Source: Yoonia vestfoldensis SKA53 (GTDB lineage: Bacteria > Pseudomonadota > Alphaproteobacteria > Rhodobacterales > Rhodobacteraceae). From it: a DNA stretch of 64,000 bases. The position numbers and the translations under genes were made by a program. Under the pieces are notes generated by a model. The model was not told the origin of the DNA. It saw only the letters and a program-made list of their open reading frames with translations, and did not search any database. The stretch covers positions 1,354,505-1,418,504 of the forward strand of contig NZ_CH672414.1 in the NCBI RefSeq assembly GCF_000152785.1, read 5' to 3'. Of the stretch, positions 47,728-56,711 are shown in pieces (the stretch's first letter is position 1; each line of letters starts with the position of its first letter).

Positions 47728-47806
47728 AAAGATCGCGCAAAGCTGCGCGGTTCGCTAAAGATCGCGCATACCTGCGCGTTTCGCTGTTGATCGTGCAGAC
47801 CTGAAC
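47728..47806. repeat. tandem 29-base hairpin repeats upstream of gatB
   Basis: Two near-identical 29-base units (47728-47756 and 47757-47785) and a third, degenerate start (47786-47806). Each full unit holds a six-base stem CGCGCA...TGCGCG with a four-base loop (AAGC, then TACC), so the RNA would form two adjacent small hairpins just before the gatB ribosome site. The identity is 25 of 29 bases. Confidence 0.75.
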
Positions 47807-47820
47807 CAAGGATGCCCGCG

Positions 47821-49332
47821 ATGCTTGACCTGACGTATGACGCCCCCACCCCCAAAGTGATTTCCGGTGCGACCGGCGATTGGGAATTGGTCATCGGGCT
47901 GGAAGTCCATGCACAGGTCGCCACCAACGCCAAATTGTTTTCCGGGGCCTCCACCTTGTTTGGGGCCGAACCCAACAGCAATGTGGCCTTTGTTGATGCT
48001 GGCATGCCCGGTATGTTGCCCGTGATCAACGAAGCCTGCGTGGCGCAGGCCGTGCGCACCGGGCTAGGGCTGAAGGCGCAGATCAACCTGACATCGGCCT
48101 TTGACCGCAAGAATTATTTCTATCCCGACCTGCCGCAGGGCTATCAGATCAGCCAGCTCTATCACCCTATCGTGGGCGAAGGCGAAGTGCTGGTCGAAAT
48201 GGGCAATGGCACCGCGCGTCTGGTGCGGATCGAACGCATCCACCTTGAACAGGACGCGGGCAAGTCGATCCATGATATGGACCCTACGATGTCGTTTGTG
48301 GATCTCAACCGCACCGGTGTCGCGCTGATGGAAATCGTCAGCCGCCCCGATATTCGCGGGCCAGAGGAAGCGGCCGCCTATGTGCTCAAACTGCGCCAGA
48401 TCATGCGGTATCTGGGCACCTGCGATGGCAATATGCAAAACGGCAACCTGCGCGCCGATGTGAACGTGTCGGTCTGCCGTCCGGGGGATTACGAACGCTA
48501 TCAGGCGACACAGGATTTCAGCCACCTTGGCACGCGCTGCGAGATCAAGAACATGAACTCGATGCGATTCATCCAGATGGCCATTGATTTCGAGGCGCGT
48601 CGCCAGATTGCGCTGCTTGAGGATGGTAAATCGGTCACGCAGGAAACCCGTCTTTATGATCCGGACCGGAATGAAACCCGCTCGATGCGGTCCAAGGAAG
48701 AGGCGCATGATTACCGCTATTTCCCCGACCCGGACCTTTTGCCTTTGGAAATAGAACAAGCTTGGGTCGATGATATTGCGGCCCATTTGCCCGAATTGCC
48801 CGATACCAAAAAGGCACGGTTTATTGCCGATTACGGCCTGTCGGATTATGATGCTTCTGTGCTGACCGCCGAAGGTGAAAATGCGGCGTTTTTTGAAAAA
48901 GCCGCCGAAGGCCGCGATGGAAAACTGGCGGCGAATTGGGTGATTAACGAATTGTTTGGACGTCTGAAAAAGGACGACCGCGATATCGCCGACAGCCCGA
49001 TTTCTGCGCAGCGGCTGGGCCAGATCATCGGGCTGATCAAATCCGACACGATTTCGGGCAAGATCGCCAAGGATGTGTTCGACATCGCCTATACCCAAGA
49101 CCGCGACCCCGAAGAAATCGTTGCCACCGAAGGGATGACCCAAGTCACCGATACCGGCGCGATCGAAGAGGCGGTGGATGCGATCATCGCCGCCAATCCC
49201 GATCAGGTCGAAAAGGCCAAGGCCAATCCGAAACTGGCGGGCTGGTTCGTCGGTCAGGTGATGAAGGCCACAGGCGGAAAGGCCAATCCGGCCGCCGTCA
49301 ACCAGATCGTCGCCGCGCGGTTGGGTCTTTAG
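47821..49332 (+). CDS. gatB: aspartyl/glutamyl-tRNA amidotransferase subunit B
   Basis: Part of GatCAB, which turns misacylated Glu-tRNA-Gln (and Asp-tRNA-Asn) into the correct amidated form. It has 503 residues from ATG 47821, with AAGG nine bases upstream; an ATG three codons earlier leaves no room for a ribosome site. Signatures are [15 protein letters not shown] near 22, [15 protein letters not shown] near 97, [19 protein letters not shown] near 161 (core LMEIVSRPD), [19 protein letters not shown] near 198 (core [13 protein letters not shown]), and the C-terminal YqeY tail ending [13 protein letters not shown]. gatA and gatC are not adjacent. Confidence 0.97.
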   Translation: MLDLTYDAPTPKVISGATGDWELVIGLEVHAQVATNAKLFSGASTLFGAEPNSNVAFVDAGMPGMLPVINEACVAQAVRTGLGLKAQINLTSAFDRKNYFYPDLPQGYQISQLYHPIVGEGEVLVEMGNGTARLVRIERIHLEQDAGKSIHDMDPTMSFVDLNRTGVALMEIVSRPDIRGPEEAAAYVLKLRQIMRYLGTCDGNMQNGNLRADVNVSVCRPGDYERYQATQDFSHLGTRCEIKNMNSMRFIQMAIDFEARRQIALLEDGKSVTQETRLYDPDRNETRSMRSKEEAHDYRYFPDPDLLPLEIEQAWVDDIAAHLPELPDTKKARFIADYGLSDYDASVLTAEGENAAFFEKAAEGRDGKLAANWVINELFGRLKKDDRDIADSPISAQRLGQIIGLIKSDTISGKIAKDVFDIAYTQDRDPEEIVATEGMTQVTDTGAIEEAVDAIIAANPDQVEKAKANPKLAGWFVGQVMKATGGKANPAAVNQIVAARLGL

Positions 49333-49394
49333 GACGGTTGGACATCGGCGGCAGGCTTGGTATGGTCCGGCAGGTCGGTCCAAGGGAAAACGCG

Positions 49395-49754
49395 ATGACA
49401 TATGAATACAAGGTCGTACCGGCCCCCCTGCGCGGCACCAAGGCCCCCGGCGTCAAGACGAACGAGGATCGCTTTGCCCTGTCGCTGGAAACCGTGATGA
49501 ATGATCTTGCCGCCGATGGCTGGGAATACCTGCGCGCCGACACCCTGCCCTGCGACCAGCGCGAAGGCTTGATGAGCCGGACAACGGTCTATCAGAACAT
49601 GCTGGTGTTCCGCCGGACCAAGGTTGCCAACACCGCACCCAAGATGAAACAGCAACGCGCGGTGCCAACCATGACAGCCCCTGCCCCGCAGGTGCCGAAA
49701 AAACCCGTGACGCCAGACACCCGTACTGCGCCGGACGTGGCCGGGGGCGACTGA
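49395..49754 (+). CDS. DUF4177 family protein
   Basis: A 119-residue protein whose first ~75 residues match DUF4177 (MTYEYKVVPAPLRG, LNDLAADGWEYLRAD-type segment MNDLAADGWEYLRADTLP, and YQNMLVFRR). The rest is a Pro/Thr/Ala-rich tail. The start ATG 49395 has AAGGGAAA upstream. Function is unknown. It follows gatB by 62 bases and converges tightly with bolA, with no bases between the two stops. Confidence 0.8.
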   Translation: MTYEYKVVPAPLRGTKAPGVKTNEDRFALSLETVMNDLAADGWEYLRADTLPCDQREGLMSRTTVYQNMLVFRRTKVANTAPKMKQQRAVPTMTAPAPQVPKKPVTPDTRTAPDVAGGD

Positions 49755-50006
49755 TCAGCGCAGATCAATCGCCAGCGCGTGAATCCGTCCCATCAGGTCC
49801 GGACCAATGGCTGTATGGATCGCGCGGTGGCGCGCGATGCGCGACATATCGTCCAATGCGGCGGCCTTGATCACTACCCGCCAATGGCTTTCGCCTGACC
49901 CGTCGTCACCGGCATGGCCCGCGTGTTTGTGGCTTTCGTTGATCACATCGAGCATCTGGGGATCGAGCGTCATCAGTCTTGTATGAATTTCAGCCTGCAA
50001 TGCCAT
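49755..50006 (-). CDS. BolA family protein
   Basis: An 83-residue BolA-type protein; relatives work with monothiol glutaredoxins in iron-sulfur handling or affect cell shape. The BolA signature is seen as DVINESHKHAGHAG near 20, GESHWRVVIKAAALD near 38, and HRAIHTAIGPDLMGRIHALAI near 59 (core RHRAIHTAI). The His residues that bind clusters with glutaredoxin are present. It is divergent from the J-domain gene and lies in the bolA/J-domain/cobS group common in alphaproteobacteria. Confidence 0.93.
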   Translation of the reverse strand: MALQAEIHTRLMTLDPQMLDVINESHKHAGHAGDDGSGESHWRVVIKAAALDDMSRIARHRAIHTAIGPDLMGRIHALAIDLR

Positions 50007-50084
50007 TATTTTCCCTCTACCCTCTTCTCTCTGTCGCTCAGGGGTCTACAGTCTGTCGTCCGAGTCGGAAAGATGAGATGCACA

Positions 50085-50720
50085 ATGAAAAAAGATGATC
50101 CCTTTGGTTTCGATATGTCTGTATCGGGATCCAAGAAAAAGAATCCACGCGGCCGGCGTGGCATGTCGGGGGCATCCGAAACTTCTACGCGTGTCTGCGA
50201 TCACGACGGCTGCGAACTTGCCGCGCCATTCCGCGCGCCGAAATCACCCGATGTGCTGGATGATTATTTCTGGTTCTGTCAGGAACATGTCCGCGAATAC
50301 AATCTGAAATGGAATTTCTTTGACACCACGTCAGAGGCCGAATTGGCCGCGCTGATGGACAAGGACCGCGTCTGGGACCGCCCGACAAAGCCGTTCAAAC
50401 GCTCGGTCGAGGAACGTGCCTGGGCGCGTCTGGGCGTCGATGACCCGCATCAGGTACTGGGGGCCAATGCCACCCGCAATCCGGGCCGTGGTGCCGCTGT
50501 CGGGCGCAAGCTGCCACCGACCGAACGGCGCGCCATCGACATTCTGGACGCCAAGGACAATTGGTCCAAGCCGCAAATCCGCAAAGCCTATAAATCGCTG
50601 ATCAAGGTGCTGCACCCCGATATGAACGGTGGCGACCGCAGCCAGGAAGAACAATTGTCCGAGGTCGTCTGGGCCTGGGACCAGATCAAGGTCAGCCGGA
50701 ACTTTCGCGATACCGATTGA
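50085..50720 (+). CDS. J-domain protein
   Basis: A 211-residue DnaJ-like co-chaperone whose J domain is at the C-terminus (residues ~145-205): DILDAKDNWSKPQIRKAYKSL, core WSKPQIRKAYKSL, then KVLHPDMNGGDR with the HPD triad. The N-terminal part has a Cys/His pattern (TRVCDHDGCELAAPF and FWFCQEHVREYN) that may bind metal. The start ATG 50085 was chosen for spacing to a GAG site; an ATG four codons earlier is too close to GGAAAG. It precedes cobS by 120 bases, a conserved neighbourhood, so it may assist the cobaltochelatase, although this is inference. Confidence 0.9.
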   Translation: MKKDDPFGFDMSVSGSKKKNPRGRRGMSGASETSTRVCDHDGCELAAPFRAPKSPDVLDDYFWFCQEHVREYNLKWNFFDTTSEAELAALMDKDRVWDRPTKPFKRSVEERAWARLGVDDPHQVLGANATRNPGRGAAVGRKLPPTERRAIDILDAKDNWSKPQIRKAYKSLIKVLHPDMNGGDRSQEEQLSEVVWAWDQIKVSRNFRDTD

Positions 50721-50840
50721 TCTTGTGCTCGCAGCACCGGCGGGCCGCGCAATGCGGTCAGACGGGGTGGCGCTTGCTGCTGGCTGCGTTATGTTACACC
50801 CGACACCCGATTGCGACATCTTAACGAAAAGGCAAGGCAC

Positions 50841-51827
50841 ATGGCCGACGGCACCACAGACATGCACGCGAAACCGACCGAGGATATTTCGGTCAGGGAC
50901 GTGTTTGGCATCGACAGCGACATGAAGATCAAGGGCTTCGCCGACCGCACCGACCGCGTGCCAGAGATCGACACCACTTATAAATTCGACCCCGACACGA
51001 CTTTGGCAATCCTTGCTGGCTTTGGTTATAACCGGCGCGTGATGATCCAAGGCTATCACGGCACCGGCAAATCGACGCATATCGAACAGGTGGCGGCGCG
51101 GTTGAACTGGCCTGCGGTGCGGGTCAATCTTGACAGCCATATCAGCCGGATCGACCTGATCGGCAAAGACGCGATCAAGCTGCGCGACGGCGTGCAGGTC
51201 ACCGAATTCCACGAAGGCATCCTGCCTTGGGCCTTGCGCAACCCTGTCGCCATCGTATTCGACGAATATGACGCGGGGCGCGCGGATGTGATGTTCGTGA
51301 TCCAGCGCGTGCTGGAAACCGATGGCAAGCTGACGCTGATGGACCAGAACGAAATCATCACCCCCAACCCCTATTTCCGCCTGTTCGCAACGGCCAACAC
51401 GGTCGGTCTGGGCGATACGACGGGGCTGTATCACGGCACCCAGCAGATCAACCAAGCGCAGATGGACCGCTGGTCGATGGTGGTGACACTGAACTATCTG
51501 TCGCATGATGCCGAGGCCGCGATCGTGCTGTCGAAATCACCGCATTACAACAATGAAAAAGGCCGCCGCACGATCAGCCAGATGGTCACCGTCGCAGACC
51601 TGACGCGCACGGCATTCATGAATGGCGATCTCAGCACGGTGATGTCGCCGCGCACAGTGCTGGCATGGGCAGAAAACGCGCGGATTTTCAGCAATGTGGG
51701 CTATGCGTTCCGGCTGTCATTCCTGAACAAATGCGACGAACTGGAACGCCAGACGGTGGCGGAATTCTATCAGCGCTGTTTTGACGAAGAATTGCCGGAA
51801 AGTGCAGCGAGCTTGAGCCTGCGATAG
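50841..51827 (+). CDS. cobS: cobaltochelatase subunit CobS
   Basis: AAA+ ATPase of the CobNST complex, which inserts cobalt into hydrogenobyrinic acid a,c-diamide in aerobic cobalamin synthesis. It has 328 residues. Walker [10 protein letters not shown] is near residue 72, Walker [17 protein letters not shown] near 134, then [13 protein letters not shown] near 182 (sensor 1) and a family-specific [18 protein letters not shown] near 195 (arginine-finger region). ATG 50841 has GGCAAGG upstream. cobT follows but is separated by an oppositely oriented flavin reductase gene. Confidence 0.97.
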   Translation: MADGTTDMHAKPTEDISVRDVFGIDSDMKIKGFADRTDRVPEIDTTYKFDPDTTLAILAGFGYNRRVMIQGYHGTGKSTHIEQVAARLNWPAVRVNLDSHISRIDLIGKDAIKLRDGVQVTEFHEGILPWALRNPVAIVFDEYDAGRADVMFVIQRVLETDGKLTLMDQNEIITPNPYFRLFATANTVGLGDTTGLYHGTQQINQAQMDRWSMVVTLNYLSHDAEAAIVLSKSPHYNNEKGRRTISQMVTVADLTRTAFMNGDLSTVMSPRTVLAWAENARIFSNVGYAFRLSFLNKCDELERQTVAEFYQRCFDEELPESAASLSLR

Positions 51828-51834
51828 TTTGCAG

Positions 51835-51864
51835 ACGTAAGGTGGACTTAAGTCCACCTTACGT
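51835..51864. repeat. perfect 30-base palindrome downstream of cobS
   Basis: ACGTAAGGTGGACTT followed directly by its exact complement. It sits eight bases after the cobS stop and ten before the stop of the convergent FMN reductase. The core matches palindromes at 25075-25100 and 12879-12904. It may act as a bidirectional terminator or a REP-type element. Confidence 0.8.
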
Positions 51865-51873
51865 CATGGTCAT

Positions 51874-52458
51874 TCAACCACGAGCGGCCTTGGTCGCATT
51901 CGCCCACCAGACGATATCGTCCAGCGTTGCATTGACCGAAGGCATCAGGTGATCGGCGATCGTGTCGATCTCTGCATTGGCCCCCAAGGGATGCACGCCA
52001 AAGAAATCACCGCCGCCGATATGCACGGCATTGCGCGTTGGCACCATTTGCAGTTCCACCGCGATATTGCGCAGATGTTCCAGCGCGCGTGTGCCGCCAA
52101 CCGACCCGTAAGCGATGGCCGACATCGGTTTGCGGTTCCATTCGTTATAGGCCTGATCCAGCGCGTTCTTCAGCGCGCCGGTGATCGAGCGGTTATATTC
52201 GGCGACAACAAAGATGTAGCCGTCGAATTCACCGATCTTTTGCTGCCATTTCACGGCGCGCGCATCAGAGGATGGCATCCACAGGTTGCTGGCCATCTCG
52301 TCGAACAGCGGCAGGTCGAAATCGCGCAGATCGACCAGTTCAACATCCATGTCGTCACGAGCCTGCGCCTGTTTCAGCATCCAGGCGGCGGGTTTGTCGG
52401 CAAAGCGGGTGGCGCGGGTCGATCCGATGATCAGGGCGATCTTTGGTTTCGTGGTCAT
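51874..52458 (-). CDS. NADPH-dependent FMN reductase family protein
   Basis: A 194-residue flavodoxin-fold reductase. [21 protein letters not shown] near residue 8 (core [12 protein letters not shown]) binds the FMN phosphate, and [22 protein letters not shown] near 82 (core [15 protein letters not shown]) is the family signature; [16 protein letters not shown] near 112 follows. Members reduce FMN, quinones, chromate or azo dyes; the physiological substrate is unclear. ATG 52458 has GGAGAG upstream. It lies against the direction of cobS and cobT and splits them, so it is probably an insertion into the cob group. Confidence 0.88.
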   Translation of the reverse strand: MTTKPKIALIIGSTRATRFADKPAAWMLKQAQARDDMDVELVDLRDFDLPLFDEMASNLWMPSSDARAVKWQQKIGEFDGYIFVVAEYNRSITGALKNALDQAYNEWNRKPMSAIAYGSVGGTRALEHLRNIAVELQMVPTRNAVHIGGGDFFGVHPLGANAEIDTIADHLMPSVNATLDDIVWWANATKAARG

Positions 52459-52607
52459 GTTGTCTCTCCAGACTTGTATGTGATGGGCCTTACATGCGGC
52501 AGGCCACGCTGTCTGGCTACAAGCGCCACGGCGCAGGCCCTGTGCAAAAATACGCAGGGCGCGCAGCACCCCTTGCCCCTGCCCTGATCCGGTGGTTTAT
52601 CTTTCGC

Positions 52608-54485
52608 ATGCAAAAACCATCCGACAACCCCGCCGATCCGTTCAAAAAGGCCCTGGCCGAGGCGACCAAGGTCATGGCCAACGACCCCGAATTGTCGGTG
52701 ACCTTTTCAGTCGATCCGTCCGGCCAGACGGCGGACAGCATGCGCCTGCCGCAGGTGTCGCGCCGCATGACCCGCGACGAGGTGTTGCTGGCGCGTGGCA
52801 CGGCCGACAGTTTCGCGCTGCGCCACAGGTTCCACGATACCGCCACCGCCGCGCGCTATATGCCGCAAGGCCAGATGGCGCGTGATCTTTATGACGCGAT
52901 GGAAACCGCCCGGATCGAAGCCGTAGGCGCGCAATACATGCCCGGCACCGCCGGCAATATCGACGCCAAGATCGGCAATGACGCGCGGCGCAAAGGCTAT
53001 GACCAGATCACCCAAGCCGCGGATGCGCCTTTGCCCATCGCAGCGGGCTATCTGATCCGGCATCTGGCGACCGGGCGCGCCCTGCCTGCGGGGGCGGATA
53101 ATGTCATGCAACTCTGGCGCGGGTTCATCGAGGATCATTGCGGCGGCACGCTCGAAAACCTGAGCGCCACGCTGAACGACCAGAAAGAATTCGCCCGTTT
53201 TGCACGCCAGTTGATTGCCGATCTGGGCTATGGTGACCAGCTGGGCGATGATCCTGACCAGTTGGACGATGATCAGGATGACGCAGCCGAAGATGGCGGC
53301 GATGATCAGAACGAACCTGACAGCACCGGCGACGACGAAGGCGACAGCGAAGAGGCCGAAGCCAGCCCCGAACAAAGCCAGCAAAGCCAGCAAGACGCCA
53401 AACAGGCGCAGGTCAGCATGGATGACCAGGCCGATGCCGAGATGGGCGAAGAGGTCGACATGCCCGAGGGCGAGGCCCCGATGGACCCGCCGCAGCCTGC
53501 CCCCGTGTCCGATGCCGACCCCGATTACAAGGTCGCCTATACCGCCTTTGACGAGGAAATCGGCGCGCAGGATCTGGCCGAGCCGGTGGAACTGGACCGC
53601 TTGCGCGCCTATCTGGACCAGCAGCTGGACCCGCTGAAAGGGGCCGTGTCGCGGCTGGCCAACAAGCTGCAGCGCCGGTTGCAGGCGCAGCAGAACCGGT
53701 CTTGGGAATTCGACCGCGAAGAAGGTATCCTCGATGCCGGACGGCTTGCGCGGGTTGTGGCCTCGCCCACCACACCGCTGAGTTTCAAGGTCGAAAAGGA
53801 CACCGAATTCCGCGACACCGTGGTCACGCTATTGCTGGACAATTCCGGCTCGATGCGCGGCCGTCCGATTTCCATTGCTGCGATCTGCGCCGATGTGATG
53901 GCGCGCACGCTGGAACGCTGCGACGTGAAGGTCGAGATTCTGGGCTTTACCACCAAGGCATGGAAAGGCGGCCAAAGCCGCGAGAAATGGCTGGCCGATG
54001 GCCGCCCTGCCACCCCCGGCCGTCTGAATGATCTGCGCCATATCATCTATAAATCGGCCGATGCGCCGTGGCGGCGGACCCGCCCCAATCTGGGGTTGAT
54101 GATGAAAGAAGGCTTGCTGAAGGAAAATATCGACGGCGAGGCGCTGGAATGGGCGCATCGCCGGATCACCGCGCGGCATGAGCAGCGCAAGGTCTTGATG
54201 GTGATTTCCGATGGGGCGCCGGTCGATGACAGCACCTTGTCGGTGAATCCGGCAAATTATCTCGAAAAGCATCTGCGCGACGTGATCGCGATGATCGAAA
54301 AGCGCCGCGCGGTCGAGCTGATCGCCATCGGGATCGGCCATGATGTGACCCGCTATTACGAACGCGCGGTCACCATTACCGATGTCGAGCAATTGGCAGG
54401 GGCCATGACAGAGCAGTTGGCCAGCTTGTTCGACAATGATCCGCGCAAAAGGGCGCGCGTCTTGGGAATGCGCAGGGTCGGCTGA
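52608..54485 (+). CDS. cobT: cobaltochelatase subunit CobT
   Basis: Partner of CobS in cobalt insertion, 625 residues. The N-terminal helical region ([27 protein letters not shown], core [16 protein letters not shown]) is followed by a very acidic linker at about residues 205-305, rich in Asp, Glu and Gln, as in CobT generally. The C-terminal von Willebrand A domain has the metal-site motif [15 protein letters not shown] near 408 and [14 protein letters not shown] near 530. ATG 52608 has no strong ribosome site. The stop is followed by a short hairpin and repeat copy D. Confidence 0.96.
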   Translation: MQKPSDNPADPFKKALAEATKVMANDPELSVTFSVDPSGQTADSMRLPQVSRRMTRDEVLLARGTADSFALRHRFHDTATAARYMPQGQMARDLYDAMETARIEAVGAQYMPGTAGNIDAKIGNDARRKGYDQITQAADAPLPIAAGYLIRHLATGRALPAGADNVMQLWRGFIEDHCGGTLENLSATLNDQKEFARFARQLIADLGYGDQLGDDPDQLDDDQDDAAEDGGDDQNEPDSTGDDEGDSEEAEASPEQSQQSQQDAKQAQVSMDDQADAEMGEEVDMPEGEAPMDPPQPAPVSDADPDYKVAYTAFDEEIGAQDLAEPVELDRLRAYLDQQLDPLKGAVSRLANKLQRRLQAQQNRSWEFDREEGILDAGRLARVVASPTTPLSFKVEKDTEFRDTVVTLLLDNSGSMRGRPISIAAICADVMARTLERCDVKVEILGFTTKAWKGGQSREKWLADGRPATPGRLNDLRHIIYKSADAPWRRTRPNLGLMMKEGLLKENIDGEALEWAHRRITARHEQRKVLMVISDGAPVDDSTLSVNPANYLEKHLRDVIAMIEKRRAVELIAIGIGHDVTRYYERAVTITDVEQLAGAMTEQLASLFDNDPRKRARVLGMRRVG

Positions 54486-54486
54486 T

Positions 54487-54503
54487 CCGGTTTTTCAAAC
54501 CGG
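54487..54503. terminator. short hairpin after cobT
   Basis: CCGGTTT-TTC-AAACCGG overlaps the end of cobT by none and lies one base after its stop. The stem has seven pairs. A run of five T follows only 18 bases later, within the repeat, so terminator function is uncertain. Confidence 0.4.
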
Positions 54504-54538
54504 AGGCCTTCGGCGAGAGTATTTTTGGAAAAGAGAAG
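54503..54538. repeat. intergenic repeat, copy D
   Basis: GAGGCCTTCGGCGAGAGT followed by ATTTTTGGAAAAGAGAAG. It has the same two blocks as copies at 15385, 26057 and 39371 (CGGCG-G, TATT, GGAAAGA) and sits between cobT and the aminopeptidase gene. Confidence 0.6.
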
Positions 54539-54547
54539 GGGCGCGCG

Positions 54548-56326
54548 ATGTTCCAGAGTTTCAAAGCCCAATCCAACCCTGACCAGGGGCCAGCGCGCCT
54601 GAATGATTTGCGGGCCGAGATGCTGGCGGCGGGGGTGGATGCCTTTGTCGTGCCACGCGCCGATGCGCATCAGGGCGAATATGTCGCCGCCCGCGATGCA
54701 CGGCTGCGCTGGCTGACGGGGTTCTCCGGCTCGGCGGGGTTTTGCGTTGTCTTGCAAGACCGTGCAGGCGTGTTCATCGACGGGCGCTACCGCGTGCAGG
54801 TGTTGGCAGAGGTGGCGGATTGTTACGCACCGGTCCATTGGCCCGAGGTGCAGCTGGCTGACTGGCTGAAAGAGGCGCGCCCTGCCGGCGGTGTGCTGGG
54901 CTATGATCCCTGGCTGCATAGTGTGGACGAGATCGCAAAGCTGCGCGCTGCCCTGCCTGCATTCGATCTGCGTGCGGGGGACAATCTGGTGGACCGGATC
55001 TGGCAAGACCAGCCTGCCCCGCCGGCTGCGCCTTTTGCGGTGCAGCCGCTGGATCTTGCTGGCGAGGATCATGCTGCCAAACGCGCGCGGCTGGCGGCGG
55101 CGCTGGGGGCGGATGCCTGCGTGCTGACCTTGCCTGATTCTATCGCCTGGCTGCTGAACATCCGTGGCAACGACATTCCGCGCAATCCGGTGCCGCAGGG
55201 TTTTGCCATTTTGTACCGCAACGGGGCTGTCAGCTTGTTCGCGGGGGCGGGCAAGGCAGACGGGATTGCCGATCATCTGGGACCAGACGTCAGCCTGCGC
55301 GATGTCGCGGATTTCCTGCCTGAATTGCAGGGGCTGACCGGCACCGTGCAGATCGACCCCAAGACCTGCCCCGATCTGGTGGCCAGCATGCTGGCTGTGG
55401 CAAGGCAGGTCCATGCGCCTGACCCCTGCATCCTGCCCAAGGCCTGCAAGAACGCTACCGAGATCGCGGGCGCGCGCGCCGCCCATGACCGCGATGCCGT
55501 GGCGATGGTGCGGTTTCTGGCATGGCTGGATACCACTGCCCCAACAGGCGGGTTAAGCGAGATTGACGTCGTGCGCGCGCTCGAAGCATTCCGCCGCGAG
55601 ACCAATGCCCTGTGCGACATCAGTTTCGAGACGATCTGCGGGTCCGGCCCCAATGCCGCCATCGTGCATTACCGTGTCAGCGAGGCCAGCAACCGCCCGC
55701 TGGGGCAGGACGCCTTGCTGCTGGTGGACAGTGGCGGGCAATATCAGGACGGCACCACCGATATCACCCGCACCATCGCCATCGGCACGCCGACCGCGAC
55801 GCACAGCACCTGTTACACCCGCGTCTTGCAGGGGATGATCGCGATCAGCCGTATCCGGTTTCCGCGTGGTGTGGGCGGGCAGCATCTGGATGCGCTGGCG
55901 CGCGCGCCTTTGTGGTTGGCGGGGATGGATTACGACCATGGCACCGGCCACGGTGTCGGCAGTTATCTGAGCGTGCATGAAGGCCCGCAGGGGATTTCGC
56001 GCCGGTCCGAGGTGGCCTTGCACGAGGGGATGATCCTGTCGAACGAACCGGGCTATTACCGCGCGGGCGATTTCGGCATCCGGATCGAGAACCTGATCGT
56101 CACGTGCAAGGCCCCGCCCCTGCAAGGTGGCGACGGGCGCGACATGCTGGCCTTTGAGACGCTGACGCATGTCCCGTTTGAGCGACGCCTGATTGATGTG
56201 GATTTGTTAAGCGACGCAGAACGGGACTGGATTGATCGCTATCATGCCGATACGTTAACAAGTATTGGCCCGCGCGTTGATCAAGCTACATATGAATGGT
56301 TGGTCGCTGCTTGCGCCCCCCTATAA
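54548..56326 (+). CDS. M24 family Xaa-Pro aminopeptidase
   Basis: A cytoplasmic metallopeptidase that removes N-terminal residues before proline, 592 residues, the long aminopeptidase P form with two creatinase-like domains and a C-terminal pita-bread domain. Metal ligands are in LLVDSGGQYQDGTTDITRT near 393 (core DSGGQYQDGTTDITRT, two Asp), MDYDHGTGHGVGSYLSVHEG near 460 (core GTGHGVG), ILSNEPGYYRAGDFGIRIEN near 495 (core NEPGYY and IRIEN). GAG-type ribosome site GAAGGG precedes ATG 54548. It begins ten bases after repeat copy D. Confidence 0.93.
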   Translation: MFQSFKAQSNPDQGPARLNDLRAEMLAAGVDAFVVPRADAHQGEYVAARDARLRWLTGFSGSAGFCVVLQDRAGVFIDGRYRVQVLAEVADCYAPVHWPEVQLADWLKEARPAGGVLGYDPWLHSVDEIAKLRAALPAFDLRAGDNLVDRIWQDQPAPPAAPFAVQPLDLAGEDHAAKRARLAAALGADACVLTLPDSIAWLLNIRGNDIPRNPVPQGFAILYRNGAVSLFAGAGKADGIADHLGPDVSLRDVADFLPELQGLTGTVQIDPKTCPDLVASMLAVARQVHAPDPCILPKACKNATEIAGARAAHDRDAVAMVRFLAWLDTTAPTGGLSEIDVVRALEAFRRETNALCDISFETICGSGPNAAIVHYRVSEASNRPLGQDALLLVDSGGQYQDGTTDITRTIAIGTPTATHSTCYTRVLQGMIAISRIRFPRGVGGQHLDALARAPLWLAGMDYDHGTGHGVGSYLSVHEGPQGISRRSEVALHEGMILSNEPGYYRAGDFGIRIENLIVTCKAPPLQGGDGRDMLAFETLTHVPFERRLIDVDLLSDAERDWIDRYHADTLTSIGPRVDQATYEWLVAACAPL

Positions 56327-56369
56327 TCCAGAATCTTGGAACCAGAAATCTTGACCCGAAGGATCTTTC

Positions 56370-56711
56370 ATGCCTGATCACATTACAATTCGCCCTGCGA
56401 CGGGCACATGGGTCGTGCGCGCTGGTGGCGCTGTTCTGGGCGAATCCACCCAGGCGCTGGAACTGACCGAAGGCGATTATCCGCCTGTGATCTATTTCCC
56501 GCGCGCCGATATCGCCATGGCGTTTCTGGAACCGTCGGACACGACATCGACCTGCCCGCACAAGGGCGGTGCCACCTATTACGGGATCGCCGCGAAAAGC
56601 GGGCTGATCGCGGATGCGGTCTGGTCCTATGAAGACCCCAAACCTGCCGTGGCCGAGATAAAGGGCTATCTGGCGTTTTACAAAAGCAAGGTCACCGTCG
56701 AAGAAATCTAG
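56370..56711 (+). CDS. DUF427 family protein
   Basis: A 113-residue single-domain protein of the DUF427 family, whose fold is a small beta-barrel of unknown role. Conserved words are RVRAGGAVLGES-like WVVRAGGAVLGES near 14, YFPRADIAMAFLE near 42, TSTCPHKGGATYYGI near 60 with the family Cys-Pro-His/Lys-Gly, and VWSYEDPKPAVAEIKGYLAFY near 84 (core WSYEDPKPAV). It follows the aminopeptidase by 43 bases and overlaps the convergent ClC gene by four. Confidence 0.9.
   Translation: MPDHITIRPATGTWVVRAGGAVLGESTQALELTEGDYPPVIYFPRADIAMAFLEPSDTTSTCPHKGGATYYGIAAKSGLIADAVWSYEDPKPAVAEIKGYLAFYKSKVTVEEI

Noticed and set aside
47728..47806. A short CRISPR-like array
   Set aside because: Only two to three units, no spacers between them, and no cas genes anywhere in the window.
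51828..52607. Transposon carrying the FMN reductase
   Set aside because: Only one palindrome is present; there are no terminal inverted repeats flanking both sides, no target duplication and no transposase.
53220..53520. Acidic low-complexity stretch as a possible separate gene or frameshift
   Set aside because: It is the normal acidic linker of CobT, in frame with both flanking domains.
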